64,000 nucleotides of DNA from Euonymus europaeus (taxonomy: Eukaryota > Streptophyta > Magnoliopsida > Celastrales > Celastraceae): positions 4,154,001 through 4,218,000 of the forward strand of contig OY756970.1 in the NCBI GenBank assembly GCA_963580455.1, given 5' to 3'. A program made the translations under genes and the position numbers. The notes under the pieces were generated by a model, which did no database searches, was not told the DNA's origin, and saw only the letters and a list, made by a program, of their open reading frames with translations. Shown here in pieces: positions 34,091-45,842 of this stretch. Positions within the stretch are counted from its first letter, which is position 1. Each line of letters begins with the position of its first letter.

Positions 34091-35687
34091 AAAACGACTA
34101 GCCATCCTTCAGATATGTATCATCCTTTAAGCGTCATTCGTTCAAAGGTTTGAATCCATGAGTTCTCCGTACTTCAACACTTGGAAATTGTGGATTACCA
34201 AATCAAAGTATGCAGGATCACCAGAAGAGTCGGTTGGTTCCCTTCTTGCTATAGTTTCCCTTTTGTCTTCAAATATTTTTCCTTTATTTCTGAAGTCGCT
34301 TCATTCATTATATAGTGCAAATCCTTCCTAATATAGTATGCCTTTTATGGGGTTCAACTACGATTTTTAACATCCGAAAGGCCTTATCTGTATCAAATAA
34401 CAATCTACCCCGATCTCCATTGCCATAAGCTCCTCTCTAACCACATAAGATATATAGGTTACGAAGAGGTCGCTGTCTTCATATCATTCGCCGCCGCCTG
34501 CTATCCTTTTTTTGTTGTTAATATTTTCCAAAGTTTTTCCCTGACATATCCTTTTTTGTTGTTAATATTTTCCGAAGTTTTTCCCTGACATGTCCTCTTA
34601 ATGGGCTCGCATTCTTAATCTCCTGTTTATTCTCGGATTACTCTGTTGGTTATAAAGTATAAACAGATTCAAGAACTTATAAATATACATCACCCGCTGA
34701 CTGACATCTTGGTGTACGTAGAAGATCGGGAAATAGATTTGACATTCTGGCACCCAATTTTTTAAGTTAATTTTTTCCATTTTTGTGTGGTGAGATCTTC
34801 TTTTATGGCCTCACAGCCACATGTTCTCAATTTCCTGTTTATTCTGTCATTTCACTGTTGTTTATAGACAGGTTTAAGAATTGAGGATTCAACTTTCTTA
34901 GGGTTTAGTATTGGGAAGGAATTGAGTTTTAGACATTTTATACCGAATGAATATCAATGCCTGAATCACTTTTGATCCTCTTTGGCTCACATTTTCGTAT
35001 GTTATTGGTGATTCCAGTCTGTGGGGTGGTGGCTTTCAATATCATTGGGGTGTCATCGATTACTCCGATGGCTATATCGTTCCCTCTCAGTACTTAGAAT
35101 AGCTAAATTCACTATTGCATGTTGGTACTAACAAATTTAATTAGTTCACAAAAAAAAGTTTTACAACTATGTTAATTCGTTTACACAAGCAATTATATTA
35201 TGCAATATTTTTGGGTTTGTTTTATGTGTCAGCAGGTTGGATCGAGGCTAAAGAGTAATAGGGAGAGGTTTTCTCCAATCAATGTGTTGCTTATGCTTGC
35301 TGGTGCATGACTTTTTTGGATGGATGGTCGGGTTTCAATGGAGGTTACCCATATGCAACATATATTTTTTCCTTTATAACAGCATGAAACACTAAATTGT
35401 TAAGCATTTTATGGTGGTAGATTTTGTTCATTGACATCTATCTTACTCTAATAATAAAAATGACAACACTACATAAAATTGGGCGAGCAAGAGAATAAGG
35501 GAAACGCATGTTTAATGGCCTTTTTGACTGGCCAACTTTGTAAGTGTGAATAGAACGGCCGAGCTAAAGAAGTTATTGGGGAAAAAGTATTCTAATTCTT
35601 ACACAGACAGTAGTTTACCAATACACACACAATTAGTTAACATCTTCGCAATATGTCACCTACTCTCTATTGGTTGCTCTATCATTA
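34091..35687. other. Intergenic sequence upstream of the Tourist-type MITE
   Basis: AT-rich, no credible gene. A 38-bp stretch near 34503-34540 is repeated at 34548-34586 (CTTTTTTTGTTGTTAATATT type). Nothing else recognised. Confidence 0.5.
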
Positions 35688-36116
35688 GAGCAAATCCAAT
35701 AAGACATTTCTAATGGGGAAGGGAAAATGTATGAGAATGTGTGTTTTTGCTGATGTGGCTATATTGGAAAATGTGTTTTGCTGATGTGGCTGTATTGGGA
35801 GATGTGTTTTGGTAATATGGATGATGATGTGGCTTGACTTTTTGTAAAAGATGTAGGGTCCATTATGAATTTTGGTATAATTTTGTTTGAGAATGGATGA
35901 GAGAATGGAAGAGTAGATGGTTGGATAATGGTTTTGTATTGGGGGATGTGTTTTGCTGATGTGATAGTACCGGGAGTTGTGTTTTGGTGATGTAAATGTA
36001 TTGAAATATGAGTTTTGTTGATTTGATTGTATTGAAAATTGTATTTTTGTGAGATAGAAGTGGGTCCCATTTTTTGAATTTAATGGCCCAACAAATAAGC
36101 CTTATTGTAGTTGCTC
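35688..36116. mobile_element. Tourist/Harbinger-like MITE
   Basis: 429 bp. The terminal inverted repeat GAGCAAATCCAATAAG at the left pairs with GAGCAACTACAATAAG (complement of the right end), 14 of 16 matching. It is flanked by TTA on both sides (35685-35687 and 36117-36119), the usual target for PIF/Harbinger MITEs. The inside has several diverged direct repeats of GATGTGTTTTGCTGATGTGG. It has no coding capacity. Confidence 0.75.
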
Positions 36117-36611
36117 TTATATACAGGTTATTGAATTTGAACCTGCTAAAGGTCATTCAATATGTGTTATTAACCTGTTACGGTCATTCAATCTAATTCA
36201 TTGCATGTCATTCAATATAGGTCATGGAACTTGATAAAGGCCATGAAATACAAATTCAAGCCGTACAAATAGTTATGTAAAATAAAAAGATTACAAGAAA
36301 ATAGTTGCACTAATTAATTAAGTATAGATCACGAGAAGATGATTGCAAAAAAAAAAAAACAAGTGCCGTCAAAAAAACTCAAAAATAACATACTTGTCAA
36401 CTTGTCATTGTTTTGCAGGCCACAGGCCAAGGCCAAATTAACCAAAGCCGGCGGTGCAAATGTCCACACACTAAACTCCACTTTCGAACTCCACCAAAAT
36501 CGCACTTTCACAGATCACACCGTTACTCTCTGTGATCCCAACACAACGACAAAACCAGAACCCCAAATCCAAATTCCCAAACCCTAGAAACTATAATCTA
36601 TCTATTCTATT
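36117..36611 (+). other. Upstream region of GBF4
   Basis: Non-coding, with a run of A at 36346-36359 and C-rich segments near 36420-36560. No ACGT-type bZIP site was noticed in the last 300 bp. Confidence 0.45.
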
Positions 36612-36618
36612 TATATAG
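36612..36618 (+). promoter_or_regulatory. Probable TATA box of GBF4
   Basis: TATATAG about 126 bp upstream of the ATG, followed by a GA-rich leader (GAGAGAGAG at 36640) typical of plant 5' untranslated regions. Confidence 0.6.
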
Positions 36619-36737
36619 CCAGGAGGCAGGAAGAAAGCGAGAGAGAGTGCAGTACTGTGGAGCCAAAATTTCATTTCAGAGAGGTGAAAACCGCGTAGAA
36701 ATTGAGAGGGAGATAATATCGGAGGAAGCGCCCGGAG

Positions 36738-39700
36738 ATGGCGTCGTCCAAGCTCATGGCGACGTCGAACCCGAGAAATTCGGATCTTTCGCGACGCGCA
36801 TATTCTACTGCGTCATCTTCTGATAGCCAAACCAAAAACGCTAACAGAACCAACCACCACAACATCTGTATCAACAACAGTAACACACTTATTGCTTCAT
36901 CATCGACATCGTCAACTATGACCGTCGATGGCCTTCTCCGCGATGTCTATGGTTCAATTCCCTCATCGGAGTCTACCCTCCTTGACGCCCAAATTACCCT
37001 CATTGAGACGCCTGTCCTGGCGGCGAACCCAGTGGCTGATCCCAATCAAAGTCAGATGATAAATCAGAATGCCGGTGTGGATCCTCCTCCTGTGCGGAAG
37101 AGCGTGGATGAGGTGTGGCGGGAGATTGTGTCGGGTGAAAGGAAGGAGATGAAGGTGGAGGCCATTGACGAGATGATGACTTTGGAGGATTTCTTGGCCA
37201 AGGCAGGTGCTGTGGACGAGGATGAGGTCAAGATGCCCCCTGATCCGCCTTTGATGGAGACTTTGAGTGGAGGGGTTTATTCATTTGATCCCAGCCCCTT
37301 GCAGATGCTGGACAAGATGGAGGGTTCGATAATTGGGTTTGGAAATGGCGTAGAGGTGGTGGCTGGAGGAGGTGAAAGTGGGGGAGTAGGGAGAGGGAAG
37401 AGAGGGAGAGGGGCAGTTTTTGAGCCGTTGGATAAGGCTGCGCAGCAACGGCAGAAGAGGATGATCAAGAACAGGGAGTCTGCTGCCAGGTCAAGGGAGA
37501 GGAAGCAGGTGACCTAAAAACAAATTTGGAATTTCTAACTTGGAACATTGAGTCGTTTTGGAATTTTGTTCAGTTTGGTATTGATATGTTGGTTTCAATT
37601 TTTTTCCATTTTTGGTTGATGGATTTCAGGCTTACCAGGCTGAGTTAGAGTCATTGGCTGTACGATTAGAGGAGGAGAATGAGCAGCTGTTGAAAGAGAA
37701 GGTAATGAATTTAATTTTATTACTGAACGGTTGGTAATGTGGGAAAGGTCATAATTATACTATTTTTTTGCCTATCTGTGCTTGTTCCTCAGCTTTTTAT
37801 ATCAATTTTCCAAACAAATTTTGGGCTCAATAAATTATAAATTTATGTGTAAAATGTCTCAGCATCACTTGGCAGAAAATAATGTAATTTCAAAATATTT
37901 TTGTCAATCCTGTTTGAACTCAATACTCGTGGCTCTCTTCCACATGTGGTAATTTCTGTGATCAAAAGTTGTGTTCTTGATTAGTGGCTTAGATACTTTT
38001 TTGCGTGAGCCGTGAGTGTCCCAAACTTGAATTGATGTCGTAAGCTACACATTGGTTGTTTAGGGCTAGGAGGATTTATTCTGTTGGGTGATGAGTTTTG
38101 AAGTAAAAGATGTACTACTTATCTGTTCCAACTGTATTGGCTGCTGGAACATAATATTCCTTTGGTATTTTACTTAAGCAATTTTGACATCATTGTTTTG
38201 GCCGCTCATGGTTTATAAATTGTATTTTTCTGCCTGATTTTGTTACAGGTTTGCATGTATACCTTTTCCCTCTTCAACTTCTTCCTTTTTTCATGGAATG
38301 CCTAACTATAATTTGTAACAAGATTTTTTAATTGTCTTGTCACTCAAATGCCATTATTAAGCACTGAAGATGGCCTTGTCCCTCATTTGCACGGGTGTGT
38401 TTCTTTAGGCCTTGAACATTTGAGATGCTAACAACCAGATGTCTTCCTCAGCTAATTTGAACTATTTTCTGAATGAAAATTCGTTTGTCATTTGTACGCC
38501 TATTTTAAGTCTGGAATTTTTGTGTTTATGAGCAATTGCTAAGATATATATCATTGTTTTTTTGTGTGTGTGTGTCTGTGCTCTCTATTGTGCTTTTGTA
38601 GTCCACTGAAGCAAATATTGGAGTTATTTGAAATAGTTTTATTGATAAATTTATTAAATTAGCTGCAGTGCGGTATGCCTAAGGTTTTATATGATCCTTA
38701 GCAGTGTAGCTGAACTGGCCAATGATTTGCAGTCAAACATCTTATATTATTTTCATTAATGTAGGTAAATCAAGCAGAGAAAGAGAGAACAATAAAAAAT
38801 CAAAGACTCACAAGAATATACAGAATAGTGTAATTCAGTGACATACATCAACAGGCAAAGAGCTGGAGAGTTTTCTTTAGGACTAGTTGGAATTGGGGAT
38901 ATAGAGAGTTTGTTTCTGCATGGTTTAAGTACATTTTTCTCCTCATAGAATGTAAATATTCCAAATTCCACCGCTTAATTGCATGTCAAAATTGAGTTGA
39001 GGGTCACTAGTTTAAGTAGTCACGGCCCCTATCCCTGTGAACAATCTAGATTATATTGACAAAGTTGAGTCATGTCAATCAAGTCTTTAAGGAATTAGGT
39101 CCATATGGCTTGCAGAATCTCACGCTCAATAGATACTCAATTGGCAAAAACTAGTTTGCTTTTATCAAGCTCAAGACAGTTTAGTAAGTCTCTTTCTTGA
39201 AATGTGGTTTACTGAGCTAAAATGCCAACAGGACATATGAAGTGTAATGGCTTACAATGAACAGTACTTTCCCCCTTCTTTTGTAAAATCTAATGTGTAA
39301 TTGCTTACTCAGCTTGACAACTTTTACCGCACAAGCCTGCTTATAGCATCATAGAGATGGATATAGCAACATTCTTACACTTTAAAAAGTTGAATGTTAC
39401 TAGTACGTAAGTTTGGTGGACAAATTAGTAACCGAGTTTTGATATTTTGACTTTAAAATTGTGCTGCATCTTTCATTGGGTCCTGTGGATTCTGAATTAT
39501 GACATTCCCACTGGTTTTGATTGATATTCTTTTGGATATGAATGTGTATGTTTCTCTTTTTCGTTATTCACGCATCCAGATTTTCAATTGATGTTTGGGA
39601 TACTGGCAAGTATGAGAATGCCTCTACTGCCAGGAGTTTTGTATCTAACACTTGTTCTGTGGTTTGACACTATCTTGGTGTTTTTGGAATAAGATTTTTG

Positions 39701-41675
39701 TCCATTCAAAAAAAAAAAAAAAATGATGCTTTCAGCCTGTAGTCTGTGTTATTCTTTTATACACTCTTTATTGCTGCTTTAAGCAGGTTATTTTATATCT
39801 TCTCTTTCCTAACAAATATTCTTTTGTTTGCAGGATGAAAGGACAAAGGAAAGGTTTAAGCAGGTAATAAATTTGGTATAATATTATGGTAGCATATAGA
39901 TAAACTCTGCAATTACAGTGATTAATTCATAGAAGAATAAGGCATTCGTAAAACTTGATAGCATTATTTTGAACGGAAGCAATCAGTGATAGTAAGGTTA
40001 AGGCTATTAAAAACTGAAATAGTGTTGTTTAAGTAGATAGAAAAACACAAGTGACTTGCAAATATGTGTGTGTTTTCCTGTTTGTCTGTTGTGTATATTA
40101 TTGGAGTAACAGTTTCTTACTCTGTTTCATTTGAAAAGTGAATATAGCAAGCATTTTGAACATGAGTAGCTCAGTTTTGGAATCTAGGTGGGACTATTGT
40201 CCTGGTATTTGTCTAAACTTTTCTGTCGTTATGAGGCCTAAAATTTTATGGGGAAATTTTGATGGTCATCATAAGTATCATTTGGTTAGTTGGGATGTAG
40301 TTCAAAGGCAAATTTGTCATGGAGGGCTTGGGATAAAATCCTTAGTGTTATTTAATAAAAGTCTTCTTGGTAAGTGGATGTGGAGGTTTGCTACTGAGGA
40401 TGACAGACTTTGGAGGAAGATTATTGTGGCAAAGTATGGGATCCAAATGGATGGTTGGTCTTCAAATATGGTGAGGAGGACTGCTATTGGAGGGTTGTGG
40501 AAGGAGATTAGGAAGGAGTGGGATGATTGGAGTCAATTTAGTGGGTTTCGGGTAGGGGATGGGAGAAAGCTGAGTTTTTGGAAAGATAGGTGGCATGGAA
40601 TTGGGCGGCTAAAAGACTACTTTCCTTCCATGTTTCTCAGAGCTAGTAATGCAAATGTCAAGATTAATGAGGTTAGAAGGGTGGTTGGTGGACAATTGGT
40701 TTGGGATATTAAATTTATTAGGGATGTTCATGATTGGGAGCTTGGGGAAGTTTTCAACTTCTATAATTTGTTGTATGCCATCCCAGACAATGGGAGAGGA
40801 GACAGAGCAGATGCTATTGTTTGGAATGTGGAGGCGAGTGGGACGTTTACTGTTCAAAGTTATTTTAAAGCTCTTCAACAAAGAAGTGAGCTGGAATGTA
40901 CTTTTTTTCAGCCTTGGAAATGTATTTGGAAAGTTGGAGCTCCTTTGAAAGTGGCTTTTTTTGTTTGGGAGGCAGCTTCTCATAAAATTCTGACTGTAGA
41001 TAACCTTCAAAGGAGGGGGCAAGTCATGGTTAATCGTTGTTCTTTATGTAAGATGAGTCAAGAGAGTGTTGATCACCTTTTCCTCCATTGCGATTGGACG
41101 TGTCACTTGTGGTTCATGATTAGGAGGGTGTTGGGAATTCAATGGGTCTCTGCGGGTAACTTTGAGCATGAACTGATGGCTTTTAGTTTTTTTGGGTCTT
41201 CTAAGCGCAATAAGTTGTTCCCTTTATTTCCTATTGTTACATGTTGGATTGTTTGGTTAGAACGTAATAGGAGGGTGTTTGAGGGGAGGGAAAGGTCTAG
41301 TCAAGCGATTCAGAGTAGTTGGTTTACGACTCTTTATTTGTGGGCTATGGGTACTGCAGAGAGTGACTGTAATGCCAAAACTTTTGTTTTGGAGCGATGT
41401 AACCTGTTGTAACACTGTCTTGGTGTTGATTAATAAATTTTTCTCATTTCAAAAAAAAAGAGGGGAAGCATAATTTTTGCGTGATTAAGGAAATGTCTAA
41501 ACTTCGAAGAACGCGAGACTTCTGAGATTTTCAAATAGTGCTAGTGCCTCACTCAGCTGGTAACTTTCTTGTGGTTTAATTTTATTATATTTTACTGCAG
41601 CTTATGGAAAAAGTGATTCCAATTGTGGAGAAGAAGAGACCTCGTCGAGTCCTTCGAAGAGTAAACTCCATGTAG
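36738..41675 (+). CDS. GBF4: bZIP transcription factor GBF4 (group A), four exons
   Basis: Exons 36738-37508, 37630-37701, 39834-39863 and 41601-41675 give 315 residues; every intron is GT-AG and phase 0. The N-terminus (MASSKLMATSN, NSDLSRR), the acidic conserved blocks VDEVWREIVSGE (about residue 127) and MTLEDFLAKAGAV (about 150), and the C-terminal RVLRRV match the GBF4 branch of group A bZIPs. The basic region KRMIKNRESAARSRERKQ (about 240-257) ends exactly at intron 1. The leucine zipper starts in exon 2 (AYQAELESLAVRLEEENEQL). Family members act in the nucleus and bind ACGT elements such as G-box and ABRE. Exon 3 is only 30 nt. Introns 2 (2.1 kb) and 3 (1.7 kb) hold LINE sequence. Conserved Ser/Thr near the N-terminus suggest kinase control, by analogy. 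Confidence 0.93.
39600..39723 (+). mobile_element. LINE 3' tail in GBF4 intron 2
   Basis: A short segment ends in a run of about 15 A (39709-39723), preceded by ACTATCTTGGTGTTTTTGG and ATAAGATTTTTGTC. It resembles the 3' end of the LINE in intron 3 (CTGTCTTGGTGTTGATTAAT, then ATAAATTTTTCTC). It is probably a heavily 5'-truncated L1 copy in sense with the gene. The left limit is approximate. Confidence 0.55.
40138..41459 (+). mobile_element. 5'-truncated LINE (L1 type) in GBF4 intron 3
   Basis: An open frame to 41412 (up to 424 residues) carries the C-terminal part of a plant L1 ORF2. It shows the post-RT region (HLVSWDVVQRQICHGGLGIK, LLGKWMWRFATE) and the zinc-binding RT-associated domain (FTVQSYFKALQQ, KCIWKVGAPLKVAFFVWEA, RCSLCKMSQESVDHLFLHC, WIVWLERNRRVFEG). 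No RT catalytic domain or endonuclease remains. The 3' end has an L1-like tail and A9 at 41451-41459. The exact 5' end is unclear; similarity is firm from about 40230. It lies in the same direction as the host gene, between the exon-3 donor and exon-4 acceptor, so splicing can remove it. The uninterrupted frame suggests a recent insertion. Confidence 0.88.
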
Positions 41676-42309
41676 TGGTAGATTACATATGCTTATTGAA
41701 GAATATGGTCCATGCATCGTCATAGTAATGAATGATGAAATGCATCATTCTTTCAGACATTCATTTAGTCTAGATATCAACATTGAAAGCTGAAGTAATT
41801 TCAAGTAATTTCTCATATGATGAAGAGCGGAGACAACAGGTGATTGACAACTTAACCATGAGGGAGACTCGCTATAATTGAAGTAGAGGACTTGCAATGC
41901 ATCCAGGTACGTAGTGGGCTGAGTTGATTCATGTAGTTATAGTAGGTTTTGCTATATAAGAAGAATCATGTTCTCCTTTCACTGGTCTCCGTGAAAAAGG
42001 AAGGACTCGGACTGGTATACAATCTTTATGAATTATGACAGCTCCTTGATGAAATATGATTTGTGGATGGTCGATTTCCAATCACGTCACTGGAAATGTG
42101 TTCTAGTTATTGCCTGCAAGTTTCCTTATTCTTCATCACCATTTCATTATTCTTTTATGATTATTATTTCTGTTTAGAGGAGAATGGTAATGTATGATCA
42201 TTTTGGGTGGATGCTTAATGTTGGGTAACTGGGGTTTTTGCTGGGGTCTCTTCAGAACAAGTTATTGAAGTTTGAACTGCTTGCAATGATTAGTTGGGTT
42301 GTGCAACCC
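41676..42309 (+). other. 3' untranslated region of GBF4 and flank
   Basis: Non-coding. No clear plant polyadenylation signal was fixed. It ends at the possible hAT MITE. Confidence 0.45.
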
Positions 42310-42929
42310 TAGGGCCGCACACCGGGTTGGGTTCTGGGTTATCAGACTGGATTTGACCCGGCCTGGTCACTTTTAACAGAAGAAAAACCTTGTCCCATAT
42401 CTCAGTTTTAAAATCCCGTGCTATCGGGTTCACTTCATAATATTAACGTAAGAGAAAATTTTGTACTAAAAGCTGTGCACGCACGCAAAGTTCATTATGT
42501 GACAGATTGCAAAAACTGGAAAATAAAGATGCCTACTTTATTTTTGTGCTGTTTATACTGTCTCATACTCATCCAGGTACATTTTCTAATTGTATACTAT
42601 CTGTCTATATTCTCAGCAAAGTGGGTAAGTATAGTTAATTCCTTCTTAAATGTTTCAAGTAAATAATATCATTTTCTAACAGTGAATAACTGGCACATAT
42701 ACTATTGCATGTTTATATATGTGTATGAGCATCACAAAATATTTGTGGGTGAATGAACTATAAATTTCATCACCAAATGAAATCAAAGTTCTCAGTTTTA
42801 TTTTTTTATTTTTAAATTCAACCGGCTCAATAATCCAGAATTCAATAAAACTAGAACATGGTATGAAATAATCGGGTCTCATCGGGTTACCGGGCAGGGT
42901 CGGAAACTCGATATCTGTGTGCAGCCCTA
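42310..42929. mobile_element. Possible hAT-type MITE
   Basis: The left end TAGGGCCGCACAC and the complement of the right end TAGGGCTGCACAC form near-perfect inverted repeats of the hAT style. Subterminal GGGTT/CCCGG-rich motifs occur on both sides, and the inside is AT-rich with no coding. The flanking 8-mers agree only partly (TGCAACCC and GTCTAACC), so the target duplication is not firm. Confidence 0.5.
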
Positions 42930-42992
42930 GTCTAACCAATGAAATTTGTATAGGTAGGATGGTCTGCCTGTGCTTTTTCCCCAATTTTATTT

Positions 42993-43815
42993 GGGATAGG
43001 TGGGGCTGCAATGGACTTTAATGAAATGTTATACAATGTTTTAAATCTTGGCTGTCCATTCAATCCAATATTTGAATCATGACAACTCAACTTAGGGTAA
43101 AGACAAAGGATTGATTTTTTTTTCCTCTACATGTTTCTTCTCTTTTTTGTGGTTCGTTCCAGCGATATACTCTTCCATGCTTCTCTCTTCCCTCTTCCAT
43201 GTGAAATCTCCGCCTCTCTTAATCTCCCACTCTCTTCCCTCTTCCTGGATACTCACCATCGAAAGTCACTTGGTCAGAGCCATGACCTAGAAGTTGATTC
43301 TCCACGAACAACGGATCAGTGCAATCGATTATTTTGGTAGAAGGTAAACTTTCTTAAATTTTTCATGTTCTTATATGTCGAGATCTCCAATATATTGTAG
43401 TTCAAGCACAAGCTCCATGTTACGCACTGATTTGGAGATTTTCTAGGGTCTTTCAATTTTTCTTGTTTGGGGATTTTATAGGGTTTTTCAATTTTCTAGT
43501 TGGGGGATCTTGTTAGGATTTTTTAGATAATTAATTGAATGATGCTTATTTACAACTTATTGTACAAGTCTCTCTCAATGTGCCTTGAGTGCAGAATGTT
43601 GAAGTTCTTTCACTGGAACAAACGAAAATGGGAAGAAAGAAAGAAAGAGAGAAGAAAAGACGAAATGAGAGAGGGAAGATGAAGAGGGAAAAATCAATCT
43701 TTTATTTTTATCCTAGATTGAGTTGTCATGATCCAAACCATTGGATTAAATGGATGGCTAGGATTTAAAACATTGTATAACATTTCATTAAAATCCATTG
43801 CAGCACCCCCATCCC
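42993..43815. mobile_element. Mutator-type foldback element with 9-bp target duplication
   Basis: 823 bp with inverted arms of about 120-130 bp. The left arm (42993-43118) starts GGGATAGGTGGGGCTGCAAT; the complement of the right arm (43690-43815) starts GGGATGGGGGTGCTGCAATG, and both continue with ATTTTAATGAAATG-like sequence. A 9-bp direct repeat ATTTTATTT lies at 42984-42992 and 43816-43824. Long inverted ends and a 9-bp duplication are typical of Mutator-like elements. The inside (about 43120-43690) has no transposase, so it is non-autonomous. Confidence 0.82.
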
Positions 43816-43824
43816 ATTTTATTT

Positions 43825-44683
43825 GGACTTGAACCCGATTCTCTATATGAGTAAACATCGATGGGCTGTGTTGACCGTCAAACCAGTGTCCCGGATCGGT
43901 TGGGCCCACATTTCCAGTGAACATAAGGGAGAATCAAAAATAATAAAATATGCATAAAAAAGAAAGTAATCTGATACAAACAAGGAAAGTATGTGTAATC
44001 TAGCGGATTATTAGTCTCATATGGGATGGGGCTGTAATTATTCTAGGTGTAATTATAATGTTTGAATATAGTTATTTTGTAAAAAAATAAAAAATTATAA
44101 ACCCCACTAATTTAATAATAAATTATAAATTCTAACCATTAAATCTTAATAAAACTAAAATAAAAAAAATCTTAATTTGGAGAGATTTGGGATAATTGCA
44201 GCATTGCAACGCAACAGCACTCTTGAAGAAGTCCTCGTGACTGCCACTTTATATGCTTTTGCAGGTCACTCTGCTGCTACTCTTTCTTCTTGTCTCTCTA
44301 TCTTTGTCTTTGTATGGTCCAGTCTTTTTTTCTTGTTTAAAGTATGTTGTCCCTCATCAAAAATTACAAGAAACTTGTTCCTCTCTCTTTCTTAAAAATT
44401 AATTTCTGTATTGAACTTCTCTCTCAAACATTGAAGTATGGACTTCATTACATGATACTATAAATTCACACCCACCAAGAAAACCTAGTGGATTTTAAAC
44501 TTTTAAGAGGACTAGAGACTAGAGATACTGCATAATGATAATCACAGAAATAATCATTTTAGAATAATAATCCCATCATCACTCCTCCCTTCTCTCTCTT
44601 TTCAAAAGTGGAACATGAGAGAAAAATACAGGAGTTTTTCCACTAAAGAAATCATGCCACACTTTTGCTATGAAAGATAATAA
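43825..44683. other. Intergenic region upstream of the phytocyanin gene
   Basis: AT-rich, no supported gene. A small ORF at 44177-44395 lacks any recognisable domain. Confidence 0.5.
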
Positions 44684-44691
44684 TATAAAAA
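44684..44691 (+). promoter_or_regulatory. Possible TATA box of the phytocyanin gene
   Basis: TATAAAAA about 185 bp upstream of the chosen ATG. The 5' leader then contains a TCC microsatellite at about 44778-44804. Confidence 0.4.
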
Positions 44692-44869
44692 ACACAATCT
44701 CCAATACACTATTTCTCAAGAAAAGCCAAACACTTCTGACTCATTTTTGCAGGCCCCAAAAACTCCTACCACTCGCTCCTCCTCCTCCTCCTCCTCCTCC
44801 TCCTTTGGTTACCCCACGAGGCTAGAGATGCTAAGTCAGTTCCAACAAGAACAAGACCAAGACCAGTTC

Positions 44870-45842
44870 ATGAAGACTTCTTCATCGATGCTTCTCCAGC
44901 TGTTTTCTCTTCTTTGTTTAGTCTCCCAATTTGTTCAATCCAAAACAGTACTTGTTGATGGCGTTTCAGAGTGGAAAGATCCAAGTGTTCATGTAGGAGA
45001 CACTGTCAGTGAGTAATTTCAAAAACCCACCAAATTGATTTTGGTTTTTTATCTTATTTTGTTTCAATTAACATTCTTGGTTCACTGTCGTTTGCCAGTT
45101 TTTGAACACAAACATCACTACAACCTCTACATCTTCAAGAACCAGAATGCATTCAGCCTCTGCAATTTCACTCAATCCACACTCCTCACAAAACCCAACA
45201 TCACCTCCTACACGGTATTATGCCTGAACTTCACATTGTTTAATTTCTTCATAAACAGAGTGCTCAACAATTTTGGAATAATGTTTTGTTGTTCTTAGTG
45301 GTACCCATCCCGCACTGGTTTCTTCTACTTCACATTCAACAATGGGTCTCTTAAAACATGCCAAGACTCCCAAAAACTAGCTGTAAAGGTCTCTTCTTTA
45401 CCATCTCCAGCCTCTGCTCCGTCTTCGACACCGGTTTCTGGTGGAGCTGTATCATCCTCCCCCGGCTATCCGTGGCCGTCTCAGCCTCGAGAGGCGTCTG
45501 CTTCACCTGGTCCTGCACCAACCAATGCAACATCTCCAGTGACAGTCCCAAATTTGGTACCAAGTAAAGGAGGTGGAATGCCATTCATTTATAGCAATCC
45601 TGCCGTTCCTCTGCCTACTGGTGAAGTAGACTCTGCCACTATACGTCCGCTGCCCACATCTGGAACTAAACAGGTATGATCGTATCGTATGTCTTGAAAG
45701 ACCCTTTTGTGATTCTGAATTTTTGTGGGTTTTAAAAAATTGGGTGTTTTGTAAATTGGGTTTGTGTGTGGAAATGCAGGTGGTGGTGGGTTTACTTGCA
45801 GGACAGATGGGTCTATTTTGTGCTGTAATCCTTTTGTTGTAA
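44870..45842 (+). CDS. Phytocyanin / early nodulin-like protein, four exons
   Basis: Exons 44870-45008, 45099-45214, 45299-45673 and 45780-45842 give 230 residues; all junctions are GT-AG and keep frame. A signal peptide (MKTSSSMLLQLFSLLCLVSQ) is followed by a plastocyanin-like domain at about residues 27-117. It shows VGDTVIFEHKHHYNLYIF, SLCNFTQ, SYTWYPSRTGFFYFTFNNG and KTCQ; the two cysteines can form the conserved disulfide. A Pro/Ser-rich arabinogalactan-like stretch follows, then a hydrophobic C-terminus (GLLAGQMGLFCAVILLL) that fits a GPI-anchor signal. It is likely a cell-surface protein. The full set of blue-copper ligands was not established, so copper binding is uncertain. An in-frame ATG at 44828 would add 14 polar residues before the signal peptide and is less likely. 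Confidence 0.85.

Noticed and set aside
44177..44395. 72-residue ORF upstream of the phytocyanin gene
   Set aside because: No recognised domain; hydrophobic part arises from T-rich sequence.
44747..44869. Upstream extension of the phytocyanin ORF including a poly-Ser stretch
   Set aside because: The extension starts without ATG and its serines come from a TCC microsatellite; the signal peptide begins properly at 44870.
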